DNA of 64,000 nucleotides from Warburgia ugandensis (GCA_035236585.1 CP141137.1:50242057-50306056), one strand, 5' to 3'. Counted from the stretch's first letter, positions 23,384 to 36,640 are shown. The notes: generated from the sequence alone by a model not told the origin. Made by a program: numbers and translations.

Positions 23384-23553
23384 AGCGCAACCCAGTACAT
23401 GAAGCTCCCGTGTATATGTGAGGTCTAGATAAGGGGTAGACTATTATCATACGTAGTCTTACCTTGTATTTTTGCAAGTGGCTATTTTTACACCTTGAAC
23501 CCGTGACTTTAAGGTCACATGATGACAATTCTATTATTGTGCCAAGGCTCCCA
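23384..23553 (-). mobile_element. Au SINE 3, diverged
   Basis: CCTTGAACCCGTGAC box B region and GCCAAGGCTCCC head on the minus strand. The 3' end merges into the (TTA)n tract. Confidence 0.85.
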
Positions 23554-23867
23554 TTCAATTACTTTTATATATAAGGATTTATAGTGAGTACTTATGAAAA
23601 GTTAATATTACAATAAGGGCTTTCCTGTGCTAAGTCATAGATTCACGTCCCTCCTTTGGTTTTAGGATTATCTATAAAAGCCTGCTCGCTTACCAATAAG
23701 AGAAAAGGTTAATATGTTGGTTTGATGGTATTGGGACTCCTAAACACAATGCCCAGCCAAAGGAAAAAGTGACAACTTAAACTTGCAACCAAATGAAATT
23801 CCGAGGTGGACTATAAAAGTCATGTTATTTGCTACCAACTACACTAGACATTTGTTGAAAACATTAC

Positions 23868-24208
23868 AAATTGGTTGAGGCACAAAAATTGAATGATTAC
23901 AAATGCAATCATGATTTGAACATGGGTATAATCAGACATAATAGACAGTTGCTTGAGGCCATTGATCCTATTGTCGGGCAGTTTTACAGAGGTTAGGAAC
24001 TATAATTAATACCCATATTCTCCCCTGGATGATTCTGAGCCTTAGATGCACGGAAGATTTGATGATGAATTGAGGCCGCTGCCATTTCCTATTTTTCCTT
24101 TTAAGAGCCAGATATTACAACTCATATATCATGCTTTGTCTGTGAAATCAGTTTCTACAGATGGATCGCTTGATGCGAATAATTCCAACCCTGCAATTAG
24201 TTTCTGAA
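23868..24208 (+). pseudogene. Unidentified coding remnant
   Basis: Two short stretches read like protein. The first (about 23868-23992) contains EAQKLNDYKC and RQLLEAIDPIVGQFYRG and ends at a GT. The second (about 24012-24208) contains YPYSPLDDSEP and, after a TAG, MHGRFDDELRPLPFPIFPFK, then ILQLIYHALSVKS, and ends in TGA. Codon texture suggests an old host gene piece. I do not recognise the family and cannot see the remaining exons. Confidence 0.3.
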
Positions 24209-24310
24209 CCATGTTTTGCATAATTATGATGGTGGCTAGGATCATCCGACATTGCCTATCCGAGACGTGGCACAGAAGAGAAAGCGCTAACACTCACTCA
24301 ATCACTGAAT

Positions 24311-24492
24311 AAAGGGCAGCCAAGGTGCACGAAGCTCCCGCTTATGCGGGGTTTGAAGAAGGGGTAGATCACAAGGGCCTATAGTAGGTAGTCTTACCCT
24401 CCATTTTGCAAGAAGCTGATTCCACGCCTTGAACCCGTGACCTCAAGGTCACGTGACGACAACTTTTACCGTTGCGCCAAAGCTCCCCTTCT
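24311..24492 (-). mobile_element. Au SINE 4, full length
   Basis: A complete head GGGGAGCTTTGGCGCAACGG and tail on the minus strand. Imperfect target duplication of CACTCAATCACTGAAT type on both sides. It lies about 450 bp beyond the stop codon of MATE gene A. Confidence 0.93.
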
Positions 24493-24948
24493 TCACCCAA
24501 CCACTGAATCCAACACATAAATCCTTTTACCTTCACATGGGCTACTCACAGTTTGAGACGCATTTTGAACGTAGTATACAAGGGCCGGTTATTTTTTGAG
24601 GAAAATGAGACAATAAGATAAAATCAACATGGCTGTTTGCAAACCTTCTTTTGATAGATAGACTCTTCAACTCATTTTTTCTGACTCGTTTCGCCAGGTT
24701 GGTATGTCCTGGAAGGCCCACTAGCTTGAAACACATATAACTAGAATCTAGATCTAAGCTAATTATGTTTCCTAATTTGACTGCTGGGACACTATATCGC
24801 TAGAAACAGATCACTACAACATAGCCAAAGTTTTAGTTAATTTGTCTCCAGCAAGCTGATCTCAGACTGCGTGTCATTCCCAAATCAAGAAGCATTTCAA
24901 GGAGCCCACCTGACAAGAGAACAATTGCTTATTGCAAAACCTGCTAGT

Positions 24949-27900
24949 TCACTTCAATAATCCATTATCTTTCACTAATCTCTCCTCTAACAGTCGTAAC
25001 CTTGCATTGTTTGCCTGCATGACATACAAAGAAAAGAAAATTATTCCTCAGTAGACAAGCGGGGTTTTAGAGGCTCAACCCAAGCAAACTTTACAATACA
25101 ATATAAATCATCATATAAGGAAAGATCCAGATCCCTTTCTTGGATTAAGATCAATTAGTTTAGCATTTTCATCTAGAACTTGGGATTGTGTCTTAATGGG
25201 TCTGTTTGCCAGGAGAAGAACAAAATAGTGAGCAAAAATTATGCTCAATTTGGCAGAGGTTTAAGACAGGATAAGAATAGGAAACAACTAAAAACTTCTT
25301 TACAAATGATCGATGATTTCACCGCTCATCTGAAACTTCTTTTCCTGCCATTGGCAACTCTAAAACATGGATAACATTGTTTAGAAACGCCACAAATCCC
25401 ATAGTCTTAACGGTTTTTCTACACGTACTAAAACAATGTTATCCATGTTTCATGGCTACCAAATAACAGCATCAAATACAACGATTGAACCTGTATAATA
25501 TGAAGAAACTCTAGGGTTAAATTTACATAACAATAAAACATGAAGAACATACCTGTTGTTGCCAATTTGTAAGGCCTGTTATAAGGCAGAGAAGTAATGA
25601 CTGTACAGTAGCTCCACTCAGTATACCAATCCAAAGACCCTTTCCTCTGTAATGCAACACAAAGCCCAAAATGCCAGCTACCGGAATTCCTACTACATAA
25701 AATGCTACAAGGTTGATATAGGCACCCATATGCTGCCATCCACACCCTCTAGCAACCCCTGAAAATTACAAAGTAAATCAGAAACGCGGAGAGACATTCT
25801 GCAAGTCTAGACAAGGCTTATTAGAGATGAAGATGATATGGTAACCTGAGAGAACCCCTTGTATGCCATCCATTATAACTGAGAGGCAAACTAAAGGCAC
25901 CAGATCTGTGACATAATCTATGACTTCCTTCTCATTGCTGTAGAAGTGACCTAAGAAGTAGCGCATTCCGAAAACAGTGGTGCTAACAATAAGAGTCTCC
26001 GAGATTGCAAGAACCATCACAACATAAACAGACATACGTGCAGCTCGTGGCTTTCCAGCTCCTAATTCGTTTGCCACTCGGGTGCTATAAGAGAATAAAT
26101 GAGAACTATTATCGTCATATATCTACATACATATTTTTGTGCCAAAATGAATCGGGTTGGCCTAGATAATACCTTACAGCAGCACCAAGCCCATACGGTA
26201 TGGCATAAAGTGTCGAAATGGTGCTCAGACTGTTCATAAAGATAAAGCAAAAATTAAGTGCAATCCAATCCCTTCACACAAATCTATCTTACACAAGTTA
26301 GATTTTCAATGACTGAAGAGCCATTAAGATTCCTGTAATCAGAATGCAAGTCCAGTAACATATCCTTACCAAACAGAAAGCACTGAGGTTTCAAGCTTTG
26401 GATTTGGTAGAAGCCCAGACAGCAGGATAAGCAGCTCAAAGGACCACCATTCAAGGCTAAATCATCAAGAAGAAAGAAAAACTATTAAAGAAAAAGATAA
26501 GAACAACACTCCAATAGAAAAAGACAAAAAAACCAATAATTTAGAATTACCATATCATCACAGCAGATGGGATTGCGAAACGGAAGAAATCATTCATTCC
26601 TCGAAAGATCTCCTTCGACAATGGCACACGGCTCATTTCACAAGATGGTGAGTACTTAACATAGAAACCGACAATGATTACGTTTAACCAAAATGATAAA
26701 CTAGTGGCTAATGCAGCTCCATGATTTCCCAAACCAGATTTAAATACTAGAACCCAGCATAAAGGGAGATGAAGACAGAGTGTTGCAAAGGAGCTCAAGA
26801 GCATTGGAAGTATTAAGCTCTGAGCTTGGAGGAATTTCATTAAAGGCTGGAGTGTAGCATAAGCAAATAGCCCAGGGATCAACCACATAGCATATTTTCC
26901 TGCTTCGATCGAGATTACAGGGTCTTGGCCAATGAAAGCAAGGATTTTCCCTATTGAGACCCATATGAGAGAAAGAGGAATGCAGACTAAAGAGAGAGAG
27001 ACTATAGCTCTGTACGTGTAAATTCCTAGCTTCTGATACTGCTGTGCTCCATAAGCTTGTCCGCATAAGGTTTCCAACGCACTGGCCATTCCTAGCTGTT
27101 TGACCAGAACAAATTTCAGTAATTTGAGCAACTACCAAATGCCATAATCCAAATTTCAGAAACATTAAATAAATTTGATTTCTATTTTATAAAATGATCA
27201 CCTCATTTCACCCAGCGAAAAAATAATCAACCGAGTCAACTGGTTTTTGGCTATGTTATTCGGTTCTTCTGCTTATCAACTATCGTGATGATTAACGTGT
27301 GCACAGAGTGGTTGATTGGATGCTGATATGGTTCAGCAATGGCTCTATTGCCATCAATGCTTATATTATTTCCCCCTATCTAAAGTTTGACTAAATAACA
27401 GAGCTTATCACTTAACTTCAACGCCCAATGGGCTGCTCTCTGCACTCTAAACAAGATTAGACATAATAAAACGTTCTTATATTATAAGACACATTTCATC
27501 AAGTGCACAAAATGTTGGGAATCATCATATGGTTTTATTAGATACTCGTATTAAGATTCCAAGTCTTCACTACACCCATAATTGAAAAACTCCATGAATT
27601 AACTAAATGATCGGCCAAGTTGTCAAGCACAATCAGTTGTGACATGACTTAACACTTGCAAAATACTAGAGAGTGCACACACAAATATTAGTGAGGTTGA
27701 ACTCATATTAATGTATATAAAAAATTGACCTATCAAATGTCACCAGCACTTTACACATGTAACTCCTCCTTTTTGAACTCATATTAATCTACCCTCTCCT
27801 TTTAAATTGCATCCTGTTCTGATAACCCACTCTTATTTATTATATATGCACCAAGTTGTGCCAGTATAGTAAAGTATAGTAATGGAGAAATACCAAAATT

Positions 27901-28293
27901 CATGTGCTATTTCTAGGAAAGCAAGTCATCAAAATCTGAAGTCAAATATTCAATAAAGTTGGTCAATTTCGACGAAATTACACTGAATCAGCAGCAGCCA
28001 TGAGTCACCAAGAAGAGAAGCATTTCAGACGAGTGGAGAAGAAGAAGGGCAGGAATACCAGTAAGCTGAAACCTGTAACGCCACTGATAGAAGTTGCAAT
28101 AGCAGAACTAGAGAGAGAAAGCTCTCCAAGGTGGCCCACCATCATGAGAGAGATAACTTGCAGGAGATATTGGGACAAGGTTACAGCCACCAAGGGCCCC
28201 GCCAAGAATCCCACCATTTTCACCTCCTTGAACAAAACTCTTCTGATTTCCTCCCTCCTCTCTCTTCTTTCTTCCTTCACCAGTAATCCCTCT

Positions 28294-28298
<5 letters not shown>
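24949..28298 (-). CDS. MATE efflux transporter (DTX family), gene A
   Basis: Predicted proton- or cation-coupled multidrug/toxin extrusion carrier of a cell or vacuolar membrane. Exons on the minus strand: 28298-28059, 27095-26551, 26456-26370, 26229-26173, 26084-25846, 25758-25553, 25014-24949. All junctions are GT-AG and the frame closes to 479 aa, the usual length for plant DTX proteins with about 12 membrane segments. Motifs: [10 protein letters not shown]-type ([15 protein letters not shown]) in segment 1-2, CGQAYGA near residue 91, [28 protein letters not shown], and [16 protein letters not shown] near 310. The C-terminus ends [16 protein letters not shown]. The sixth exon merges what are exons 6 and 7 in genes B and C, so an intron was lost or gained there. 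It is more diverged from B and C than they are from each other. Substrate unknown. Confidence 0.95.

Positions 28299-28366
<68 letters not shown>
28299..28366 (-). repeat. (TG)8(GA)26 microsatellite touching the MATE A start codon
   Basis: On the gene strand a (TG)8 run is followed by 26 GA units that end exactly at the ATG (28298). It would lie in the 5' leader. Length changes here could alter leader structure or translation; that is inference. Confidence 0.95.
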
Positions 28367-28371
28367 GAGGA

Positions 28372-28999
28372 GAACGGAGAAGATACAGGATTGAAGACCG
28401 TTTCGTCTTGAGAAGAGAGAGGAGACGATAAAAGATGAGAGGGAGTGAACTTGTTTATAGGCCGGGACCGTGTTCCACCTTTCCCGGAAGAGAGCGAAAC
28501 AAGCTGTGGGTTCCTATTTATAATCACTGGTAATTGACTGAAGCCCAAAAAAGCCAAACGGTCCATATTTTATTAGTAATTGAATTGTTCATCTTTAGCA
28601 TCTTACTAGGGACGGCAATGTCTCAAAATTTATATTTTAAATATCTCTATTTTTTTTTAGTTTCTTAATATTATTAATCTTTTTATCGTTGATTTGATTT
28701 TAGAACTTACAAAAGAGAAAATAGTATAATCATCAATTTTTGGGTCAGGCCTCTTTGTTGCAAAACAACTAAGATAAGTGGTTGAAATTATTATGAAATT
28801 AGGACCTTGATAAAAGTACTATAAAACATAAAAAAAGAGTGTATAATTAGTACAAAAGGGTATGGGATTATGGGCTTTGTTCTTATAAAAATGGTACAAA
28901 GGGATGTCGTTCTTTTAACAAATGGCTTTGCTTGTTGTTGCAACAACATGTAAGTGCCTGTGAGACGCATTATTTTCAATGATCCAAATCACTTATCTA
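28372..28999 (-). promoter_or_regulatory. Promoter and 5' leader of MATE gene A
   Basis: A TATA-like element, TATAAATAG on the minus strand (plus-strand CTATTTATA, 28514-28522), lies about 215 bp upstream of the ATG, leaving a leader of roughly 185 nt that includes the GA tract. This whole block is duplicated at 7015-7648. Confidence 0.6.
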
Positions 29000-31900
29000 G
29001 TAGTCTTTGTACACAATATGATCTATTTTCTCGTTGAATTTGCTGTAATTCGTTGACAATCATGTTGTAAGATAAGTGAGATAGATTTGCATAAATCCCT
29101 TCTAGCACAGATAGCAATAAATCTAGATTAATATATTTTATTGACAAATCTATGCTATTAACTCTATCTATGCCCGTTAAGATGGCTCAAGAAAATATTC
29201 ATGTTAAGAATAACAATCTTGTATAATATCTTACAGATACAAAATCTTTATATAACTGGACAATCCCGTCTGTTAAACCTCAAGAAGTTTATAATATTGG
29301 AAATTTTGATTTTACCTCCACAAAAATAATAAAAAATATGAAACAGACAATAAGCCTTGATAATACAGAGAAAATTATAAATCTCTTTTCGGAGAAAGAT
29401 CTCAAGCCTTACTTAAATTCTGAAAAATATATATTCATTCATGTTGGGCTAATTCAAATTGGATTTAAACCCCTAGCATTAAATTGTTTAAGTGCATCAA
29501 TACTTGTTGTTCTAAGAGATGCCAAATGTCTGGATTGGGCGCCTTCCTTGATGGGAGTGCTATAGACTAGTCTCTGTCATGGACCAGTTTATATTAATGT
29601 TTTCCCTGATTTTAGTCTGTCATTATCAGACCCAAATATCTACGATGCTTTAAGTCTTTATATCAAAACTCATTGTTACAATTTTAAATCTGGGTTAGAA
29701 ACAATAGCATTGACCTATAGAGTCCAATTTAAGGTTTTTCTAACTTTGGTTACTAAAAGCAGACAAAAATCTCCAAAAGATAAAACGGTGTTAATAAAAA
29801 CCAGCCTTCTGTCTTCTGATATTGCTGTTAATAGAACATTAAAGTAGGATGAAATAAATTTTCCCCAGTCTAAGCAGCTCTCCGAGGCTGTTCCTCCTAG
29901 ACAAATTACAGAGCAAAATCTTGATCAGATAATTCAAATTAAAGATAGAGATGTAGAAATAAGATTTGATAATAGGATATCTTTTAGACTTCCTAAAGTT
30001 ACTTCATGCTCTGCTAGTTTTTCTAGATTTTCTATTAACAATAAACAAGAAGCATGTTCAATAGAAGAACTCATAATTTATAAAAAAGCATCTCAGGATA
30101 ATGTTGTTCATCCAATTTATAAAAAAGCATCTCAAGATAATAATCTTACACCATCAAAGATGGATTTTAATATCTAATGTTTATGGATTTTAGCCCAGGA
30201 AGCAAAATTAGACCAATAATAAGTGATAAATGTGAACTTAATAAACATAAAGACTTTCGACATTAGTACTTCAACAACTTTAACAAAGAAGAAGTACAAA
30301 AATATAAAACTCAATTTTATGACTATCTTAACACGACATAGAACATTGAATTTTTTGTTCTTTGGTTTCTGAAAACTTATATTAATGACGAACTTAATAC
30401 TATTAGGGAATGGATAACTACAAAAGGAGAGAAAATTTCTTCAAAATATCCTCCAACTCCTCTGAGACTCCCAACCGATGGAAGGGCTCTTGATACTATA
30501 GCCTATCTTGATGCAACCTCTACCTTAAATGATCTAAATAGCATCATTAAACAAAATAACTACACTAATCTTTATGTCCAAACTCTAGGTGAAAAAATTG
30601 TTGATATTGAAAAAGGCATACATCAAATTCTGGCATATATTAACTCTATTAAGGCTAAGAAGCAGCAAATAGCAGAAAAAATTGAACCTTCAATTAAACC
30701 ACCTCCTGACATAACAAGATTCAAAATGGAAACTGATACAGAGGAAATCCTCAAAATACTTAAAACAAAGATGTCAAATCTAAGTCTTAGTACACTCTCA
30801 GCTAATGAGTCTGAAATTGAACTAGAGCCTGATATTAGTCAACAATACGATATCTTAGATGACCTCAGTGGAGGAGAAATCGTCCAACTACAAAATTAGT
30901 TTTCTCACATTAATAGAATTGAAAGAGATCTAAAGAGAATTGATAGGTATTATTATAAACGTCATGCACCTGCTGATGTCCTAATTGAAGAAAATGATGT
31001 TTTAATCCAAAATGAATATAGATCAACTTTGATTTATGAATGGAATATTGATGGTATGACAGATAATCAAATATACCAAACGATGTATAGATTTTTAATG
31101 TATTCCACAGTTTGTAAACAAAGAGGAAACACTGATAGGCAAATAGCCTTAATGATAATAGCAGGCTTTACTGGAAATCTTAAGGGTTGGTGGGATAATG
31201 TCATGACTCCATCCCAAAGAGATGAAATTCTTAATAAGGTCAAAATTGAACCTAATACAAGTCAACATCAGGAAAATGTGGTGCATACTTTGGTCTGTAC
31301 AATAATAGAACACTTCACAAGAAGTATACAGACTTAGTTTGAAAATTCTAGGGCATTATTGCATAATTTAAGATGTCCTTCTTTAACTCATTTCTGGTGG
31401 TATAAGGATGTATTTCTTGCCAGAGCTCCTCATCTGTATGATGCAGGCTAGACATACTGGAAACAGAAATTTGTAGAAGGACTTCCCTACTTGTTCGCTA
31501 CTAAGGTAAAAAATTACCTCAAATCTAAATTTAATGGAGAAATCCTCTACGATCAATTTTCTTACGGACAATTAGTCCATTCCTTTGTTAACGAAGGTAT
31601 ATCCTTGTGTAATAAAATCAAACTTAGAAATCAATTAAAGCAAGAGAGAATTACAGAGAAAAAGCAATTAGGTAAATTCTGCTAGCAATTTGCTATAAAT
31701 GTCCCTAAAGTCAAAAATCCTAGTAAAGGGAAAACAAAGCAGTTTAAATCTAAGAATAATAGAAAACATTATCCTAAGTATCAAAAGAATAAACCTCTAG
31801 GAAAAAACAAGAATCAAAAGACATCTTACTGAAAAGATAAATCTAAAATTCAATGTTACAAATGTGATAAAATAGGACATTACTCTAATAGATGTTGGAC

Positions 31901-33975
31901 TAAGAAAAAAATTCACAAACTTCAAATAGATGAAGAATTGAAACAAAATCTTTGTAAAATAATACTCAATTCATCTGAATCCGAATTGTCAGATAGAGAA
32001 GAATATGATTCATCTTCGACTAATTAGGATAATGATCCATGTTGTAATCAGTGTAACACTTTAGAGAAAGACTCGGACTATTGGCGATCAATTGTTGAAA
32101 TGAATAATTTAACCATCAATGTGTTATCTTAGCCTCAATAGGATCTTCTTGAAATCATTAATATAATAGAAGATCAAGAGTTTGGAAATTTACTTTTTGA
32201 AAAACTAATATCTTCCTCAGATAAAGAAAAGGAGGTGGATACTAACAATGTGTACAGAATGTCTGAAGTTACTAAGAGACTAGGAAAGAAACCAACCCTT
32301 TCTGCTAATGTTTCAATTCAAGATTTGAAACACAAAATTAATAACCTTAAAACAAAAATTGTTTTGTTAAAAAATGAAAACACCTTATTAGATAAAAGGC
32401 TTACTATATCTTGAAGATAATACGCTAATTGTCAGAAAAAAAAATCTAAAGCAACATCTAATATTGATGCCTTTGATCCATCACCACCTCAATATCTTGA
32501 CCTAATAAGGCAAGTCACTTTGCAAAAATGGTATATTAACATTACAATTTCAGTTGGCGGCGAATGGTACCGATCAGATCTTATTGCCCTGGTGGATAGT
32601 GGAGCAGATATCAGCTACATCCAATAAGGTCTTGTACCAACCAAGTATTTTGAAAAAACATCACAAAGTTTGACTTCAATTGCATCCAATAATGCAATAG
32701 TGTGTAATGAAAATATCTATATTCCTACTCCTTTTCTTCTGGTTAAAGACTTGCACCACCATGTTATACTAGGTACTCTTTTTCTGCATAATATAATGCC
32801 AATCGATAAAATTGATCCTACTGGAATCTATTTTACCAAGGATAATAGACAATTTTCTTTCAAATTCTTGACTAATCCCAAAACACATTTGCTTAATGAA
32901 GCTAGAAGAATTCTTCTTGAAGAACATCAAATTAATTTTATTAAAGAAGAAATTGCGTACAAAGATGTTCAGCATACACTCCAAAATAAAAATTTCTAGC
33001 AAAAGATAAAACACCTTCTTCATACCTTCCTTGAAAATCTCTGTAACAATTTACCAAGTGCATTTTGGAATAGGAAAACTCATATTGTTTCTCTTCCTTA
33101 CACGGAAGGATTCAAAGAAGATAATATTCCAACTAAGGCTAGACCAGCTCAAATGAACTATGAGTATATTGAACTATATAAATATGAGATTAAGGATCTT
33201 GTTAATAAACATCTTATTGGAAGTTCATCCTCTCCATGGAGTTGTACTGCTTTTTATGTTAATAAGGCAGCCGAAAAAGAAAGAGGTAAACCTAGATTGG
33301 TTATCAATTATAAACCTTTAAATAAAGTCTTAAAATGAATTAGATATCCAATTCCTAATAAGAAGGATCTTCTCAATAGACTTCAGGGAGCCGTAATATT
33401 CTCCAAATTTGATCTCAAATTAGAATATTGGAAAATTCAAATCGAAGAATCCAATAGGTATAAAATAGCTTTTACAATTCCTTTTGGCCAATTTGAATGG
33501 AATGTCATGCCTTTCGAACTTAAAAATGCCCTCTCTGAATTTCAGAAGATTATGAATGATATCTTTAATCCATACAATTAATTTATAATCTCTTACATTG
33601 ATGATGTGTTAATATTTTCTAAAGCACTTGATCAATATTTTAAGCATCTTGAGATATTCAGATGGCCAACACAAAAAAATGGTTTGGTGTTATCTGCCCC
33701 TAAAATGAAGCTCTTCCAGGAAGAAGTTAGGTTTTTATGGCATAATATTTTCCAAGGACGAATAGTTCCCATATAAAGAGGCATAGAATTTGCTTCTAAA
33801 TTTTCTGATAAAATTACTAATAATAAACAGTTACAAAGATTTTTAGGTTCTTTAAATTATATTTCTGATTATTACTAGAACCTTGCTGCTAATACTTCCA
33901 TTCTATTCAATACACTTAGAAAAAATGCTAAACCTTGGTCAGAGGAACAGACCAAAATAGTTAGAAAAATAAAGG
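29000..33975 (+). mobile_element. Endogenous pararetrovirus (Caulimoviridae), large copy, fossil
   Basis: Parts in order: movement protein region (about 29180-30170; IFIHVGLIQIGFKPLAL and a VLRDAKCLDW motif), coat protein region (about 30880-31700; LKGWWDNV), a CCHC knuckle (about 31856-31900; CYKCDKIGHYSNRC), aspartic protease (about 32590-32625; LVDSGADISYI) and reverse transcriptase (about 33150-33960; LVINYKPLNK, FIISYIDDVLIFS). RNase H is not clearly present at the right end. It is broken, with many (well over ten) breaks, and looks old. The genus cannot be set from reading alone; Florendovirus-like is one candidate because such copies are common in flowering plants. An Au SINE is inserted at its right end with a target duplication. 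Confidence 0.9.
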
Positions 33976-33989
33976 CTATCTAAGATGTG

Positions 33990-34169
33990 AAGGGGAGCCT
34001 TGGCGCAACGGTAAAAGTTGTCGTCGTTTGACCTTAAGGTAAAGGGTACAAGGCGTGGAAACATTCTCTTACAAAAATACAAAATAAGACTGCAGATTAT
34101 ATGCCCTTGTAGTCTACTCCTTCTCCGTACCCCCATAAGAGGAGCTTCGTGCACCAAAGCTCCCCTAGA
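33990..34169 (+). mobile_element. Au SINE 5, full length, inserted in pararetrovirus sequence
   Basis: Head GGGGAGCCTTGGCGCAACGG and a complete tail. Perfect 14-bp target duplications CTATCTAAGATGTG at 33976-33989 and 34170-34183. It is younger than the virus insertion. Confidence 0.97.
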
Positions 34170-34183
34170 CTATCTAAGATGTG

Positions 34184-34529
34184 GTTAATCAGATGGGCGG
34201 TTTCGATCACCAAGTTCCCATGTACTTTTCCGGTGATGGCGATGTGGATTGGTGTCTCAATTAATAAAAAATGTCATGAATAAGTTGTGCAGCAATATTC
34301 CAAAATGGTAATGTTTCTTGACATAAGTTGTCACTGTTAGAAGTGACAAACCGACCATGGTTGGGTGTCTATAAGCCTGGTCTCTTCAACTACTTAAAAC
34401 AGCTAAATCACTGCACGCCCATTGAGAAGAATGTCTGGGCTTGAAAGTTTGGTGGTGCTGCCCGCTAATGGCACAGGTCCTCCATCCTGAACGAGGAAGA
34501 CGGCATGGCAGTCTAAGGATAGCAATTTG
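34184..34529. other. Unidentified stretch
   Basis: Follows the SINE target duplication, so its first bases must have been contiguous with the viral sequence to the left. I could not place it in any viral domain or host gene. Confidence 0.4.
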
Positions 34530-34860
34530 TGTTTTTTTTGGGTCGTTTTTTGTCGCGTTGAGATAGATACACCAAGTTAAATGGGTTGACACGAACATAA
34601 CTCGTTTAGTTAATAGTGTCAAATGAGTCAACACAAAGACACCCATAACATAACACGACATGCTTAACTTGTTTATTTAAATGTGTCTTGTTGATAAATC
34701 GTCATAACACAACCTGATTAACCATTTTCACATGATTAGTTATCTTAAATCACTTATCTTTATTTAATAAATAAACTTATAATTTATATACATATAATAT
34801 TTATTATAATTAGTAATAAAAATAAAAAATAATATATATAATTTTAAAGTTACACGACCC
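34530..34860. mobile_element. Old CGTGT-type hAT-like repeat
   Basis: Dense ACACGA/GTGTC motifs (GGGTTGACACGAAC, TAACACGACATGC, TTACACGACCCAT) as at 6786-7014, but more decayed and AT-rich. No clean termini. Confidence 0.4.
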
Positions 34861-35198
34861 ATGTGGCCGCCCACTTTGAATAAAATTGGCAATAATGACC
34901 ATCTAATCAGCACCAAACTAGAATATGATTCATCCATGTTGCTGTCAAAGTATCAACAGGCACTACAGACTTCAGTAAGAGGAATGCTAGGGAGAATCTT
35001 TTCGGGACCCACCTTTGGATGATCTACCCATTCTATCTTGTTCAGCCTCTCAGTTTAGGCTACCGATGCTTCTACGTACTAATATTCCAATGTTCAAATT
35101 CATCCAACAATCATGCATTTTGGTGTCCACCCAATCTAAGCCAATCCAAATAAGAAGATTAGTCAGATCATCCAAAGGTAGAGGCCACCCAGGTTAAA

Positions 35199-35262
35199 AG
35201 GGCCGGTCCGGTGCACGACGCTCCTGCGTATGCAGGGTCCGCAGAAGGAGAGGACAACAAGG
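35199..35262 (-). mobile_element. Au SINE 6, 3' end only
   Basis: Tail region GGTGCACGACGCTCCTGCG...GCAGGGTCCG on the minus strand; the tRNA-like head is missing. Confidence 0.8.
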
Positions 35263-36140
35263 GTTGAGTCCAGAAAATGAACCCCCCTTACAACCCTATA
35301 GTAAAGCCAAGAACTTGAATCAAACTGCATCTTGTCCCAAATTGTTGTTGGATCTCTGTTTACCCAAGATAATGTAAATTAACAGAGCCCATATTTTATT
35401 GGACGCCAAAAAAATTTGACGACCAAATTAGTCTTTCTCACTTATTAATTTATATATGTATGCTTGGAGAGGAAGAAGACAAGGGAGAAAAACTGACCAC
35501 AATGAGAGCAGCCCTTTTTTTCCATCTGTTTGGATTTGTATCTACTACAGGGACTTCGTTTCAGGGATAGCCAATCCAAATATGTTATACATTATGCACT
35601 GAGAAAGTTAAAAGATGTGTAACATCCATCCAGCAACTGATTTATTGATGTATGGGCTACAGGCATCTGCTTAACTGGAAAGCTCAACCCTCTGTCCAAG
35701 GGCTAGACCCCACAGAGAAAAGGAAATGGAGAAGGCACTTCTTTGCCTCCAAAGTTGACTGTTCTAAGCAGGTCTACAAGAAATGTGGCCCCTGGAGAAA
35801 TCAGATTCTGTTCTGTGAGCAAACTCAGTCATTGTATGAATTTACACAATGTGGTCATATGCGGTTCAGCTATCTCAACTTAAATGGGTCCCACTCCATT
35901 CTCTGCAACAGGATGCAGCCAGGGGAATTGTGTTTCCCATTCATCTTATGGACTTCTCCTAACTAGATCCCTTCTGAGCTGATAATTACATCAATTTGGT
36001 TTGGTACCAGATATTGCCTTAATCAATTATTTTGGTTTGGATGTCAATCTGCAGTTACCTGTAAATAAGAGAAGGGGATCTTACCAAAAGTATCAATTCT
36101 CCACTTCAACTATCATTCATACGGAAATAAGTCGCATTCC
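35263..36140. other. No gene recognised
   Basis: Contains a 104-codon open frame (35652-35966) with no recognisable domain and no splice context I trust. Treated as non-coding. Confidence 0.4.
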
Positions 36141-36640
36141 TCACACAACCCATTTCTCTTCATCCAATTCAGGCACTGCAACACCATCCCTCATGAGACA
36201 TGCAAACTCCTTCCCAACATTGGCACCCTCCTGCAAAAAGAGTTCCACTGCTGCAGGCAACTTTCCATAGTATACCTGAGCTGATCAACAAGTGGATTGG
36301 TATTCATAGGGTCGTGGACATGCCACACGTATACTGGACATGCCACATGTATACTGGAGGGATTAAACCGTCAATACTTGCTATCCTGCCACACATGCTG
36401 GTGCTTGTATGCATGGCGTAGCCTTGCTCTATGGCCCTTGGACCAACCTGGACTTCAGAGCAGTATCCACATGTTTGGGCCGGTATTTTTGCATGAAATT
36501 TATTGCCCCAGATTGAATTATCTCCCACACTTTCATGCCTTGGACAGCCAAATCTGCCAGTGTGAATATGCTTGCATCAGACAAGCTAATAGAATCTCTA
36601 ATTATATGATTTGTGTTAAGTATTAATTCCCACAAATTAA
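36141..36640 (-). pseudogene. APO-family (DUF794) pseudogene, second APO domain
   Basis: APO proteins are plant-specific organelle RNA-binding factors; APO1 is needed for photosystem I accumulation. On the minus strand I read LADLAVQGMKVWEIIQSGA, then in another frame CGYCSEVQVGP (about 36474-36442), then GHRARLRHAYKH, then DGLIPPVYMWHVQ (about 36386-36348), and finally VYYGKLPAAVELFLQEGANV...DEEKWVV with TGA at 36141. The order matches the family's second CxxC...GH...PPxYVW..YGxxPA domain. Parts lie in different frames, and a family Cys appears as Arg (LRHAY), so the gene is dead. The first domain is at 40640-42260 on the same strand. Confidence 0.75.

Noticed and set aside
28108-28566. Open frame rich in Glu-Arg repeats over the MATE A start region
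   Set aside because: It is a translation of the GA microsatellite in a frame different from the MATE exon.
35652-35966. 104-codon open frame
   Set aside because: No recognisable domain, no promoter or splice context, and next to pseudogene and repeat DNA.
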